A stretch of 5,809 nucleotides of DNA from the NCBI GenBank assembly GCA_947367285.1, contig CANBDB010000099.1, positions 1-5,809 on the forward strand. Reading direction: 5' to 3'. Numbering within the stretch: position 1 is the stretch's first letter; each line of letters starts with the position of its first letter. Below the pieces are notes generated by a model. It saw only the letters and a list, made by a program, of their open reading frames with translations, had not been told where the DNA came from and made no database searches. Both the position numbers and the translations under genes were made by a program. The DNA comes from an uncultured Clostridia bacterium. Lineage in GTDB: Bacteria > Bacillota > Clostridia > Oscillospirales > CAG-272. Of the stretch, positions 5,446 through 5,809 are shown piece after piece.

Positions 5446-5772
5446 ATGTTGTCCAAAATGGTAACGGTCAAAATTGACCGCCCACTCGGCTCCGCACACC
5501 CCGATTATCCAGATATGATATATCCTGTAAATTACGGATACGTCGAGGGTATTATCGCGCCCGACGGTGAGGAGCAAGATGCGTATGTTCTTGGAGTTGA
5601 TGAACCTCTTGAAATATTTACAGGAAAGATAATCGCTATTATCCACCGTAAAAACGATGTCGAGGATAAATGGGTAGTTGCTCCCAATGATATGACATTC
5701 ACTACCAACGAAATACGTGCAAAAACCAACTTTCAAGAAAGATATTTTGATATTGAAATAATATGGAAATAG
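5446..5772 (+). CDS. Short inorganic pyrophosphatase-like protein
   Basis: This 108-residue protein belongs to a short, Bacillota-type branch of the soluble inorganic pyrophosphatase fold (family I), which hydrolyses PPi in the cytoplasm with Mg2+. The match is IDRPLGS, then YPVNYGYVEG (26-35) and APDGEEQDAYVLGVDEP (38-54), the equivalent of the pyrophosphatase signature DGDxxD, then IIHRKNDVEDKWVVAP (65-80). Compared with E. coli enzyme numbering, D40 and D45 fit D65 and D70, but D67 is replaced by E42. The regions that would carry E20 and K29 (N-terminal) and Y141 and K142 (C-terminal) are absent. Normal family I enzymes are about 175 residues. Activity on PPi is therefore doubtful and another phosphoanhydride substrate or a regulatory role is possible. 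GGAG within the end of the deacetylase gene precedes the ATG at 5446, which lies 3 nt after that stop. A later ATG at 5458 has no ribosome site. Confidence 0.82.
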   Translation: MLSKMVTVKIDRPLGSAHPDYPDMIYPVNYGYVEGIIAPDGEEQDAYVLGVDEPLEIFTGKIIAIIHRKNDVEDKWVVAPNDMTFTTNEIRAKTNFQERYFDIEIIWK

Positions 5773-5800
5773 AAAAAGCGCTCACCCGAGGGCTTTTTGT
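5773..5800 (+). terminator. Rho-independent terminator of the deacetylase operon
   Basis: AAAAAGC (5773-5779) pairs with GCTTTTT (5792-5798), and CTC pairs with GAG around an ACCC loop, with one G-G mismatch between the two stems. The T run closes the stem and is followed by GTGTTTCTGTT. It begins directly after the stop codon at 5772. Confidence 0.75.
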
Positions 5801-5809
5801 GTTTCTGTT

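Noticed and set aside
5290..5736. 148-codon minus-strand open frame opposite the deacetylase end and the pyrophosphatase-like gene
   Set aside because: It lies antisense to two genes with clear family motifs, shows no recognisable domain and has no promoter or ribosome site.

Overview
The window reads as chromosomal DNA from a low- to mid-GC Gram-positive bacterium of the Clostridia type, possibly an uncultured gut member of Oscillospirales or a relative. This is inferred from strong AAGGAG-type ribosome binding sites, sigma-A-like promoters (several with an extended TG motif), a PASTA-bearing peptidoglycan deacetylase, a short Bacillota-type pyrophosphatase-like protein and U-tailed terminators. 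No rRNA or marker gene is present to fix the taxon. There is no transposase, CRISPR array or phage gene.

Layout. Positions 1-289 hold no gene. They contain a palindrome at the window edge, a 74-nt segment (58-131) that folds perfectly into a three-way junction whose two hairpin loops carry the same GAAGAAT heptamer, a G/C-rich bulged hairpin (174-204), and the terminator of the next gene. A single minus-strand gene (290-1357) encodes a two-helix membrane SPFH/prohibitin-family protein with its own promoter (1391-1419). The spacer 1358-1568 has several GTGCAAAA/TTTTGCAC boxes and the hairpin that ends the next operon. Minus-strand tldD (start 4243) and tldE (start 2843), joined by an ATGA overlap, encode the two subunits of a TldD/TldE metalloprotease; only TldD has the HExxxH zinc motif. 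Both starts are later than the longest open frames suggest.

A 160-bp divergent spacer carries back-to-back extended -10 promoters. The plus-strand one drives a two-gene operon: a membrane-anchored PASTA plus NodB polysaccharide deacetylase (4423-5442), and, three bases later, a 108-residue pyrophosphatase-like protein (5446-5772), closed by a terminator at 5773-5798.

How the genes work together. The deacetylase probably modifies cell-wall glycans outside the membrane, with PASTA as a wall-binding module. TldDE degrades or matures peptides in the cytoplasm. The SPFH protein organises membrane domains. No direct functional link between the three units is shown. The most unusual signals are the three-way-junction element, the TTTGCACTT box shared by two promoters, and the reduced pyrophosphatase. 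I did not find a clear undescribed multi-gene system.
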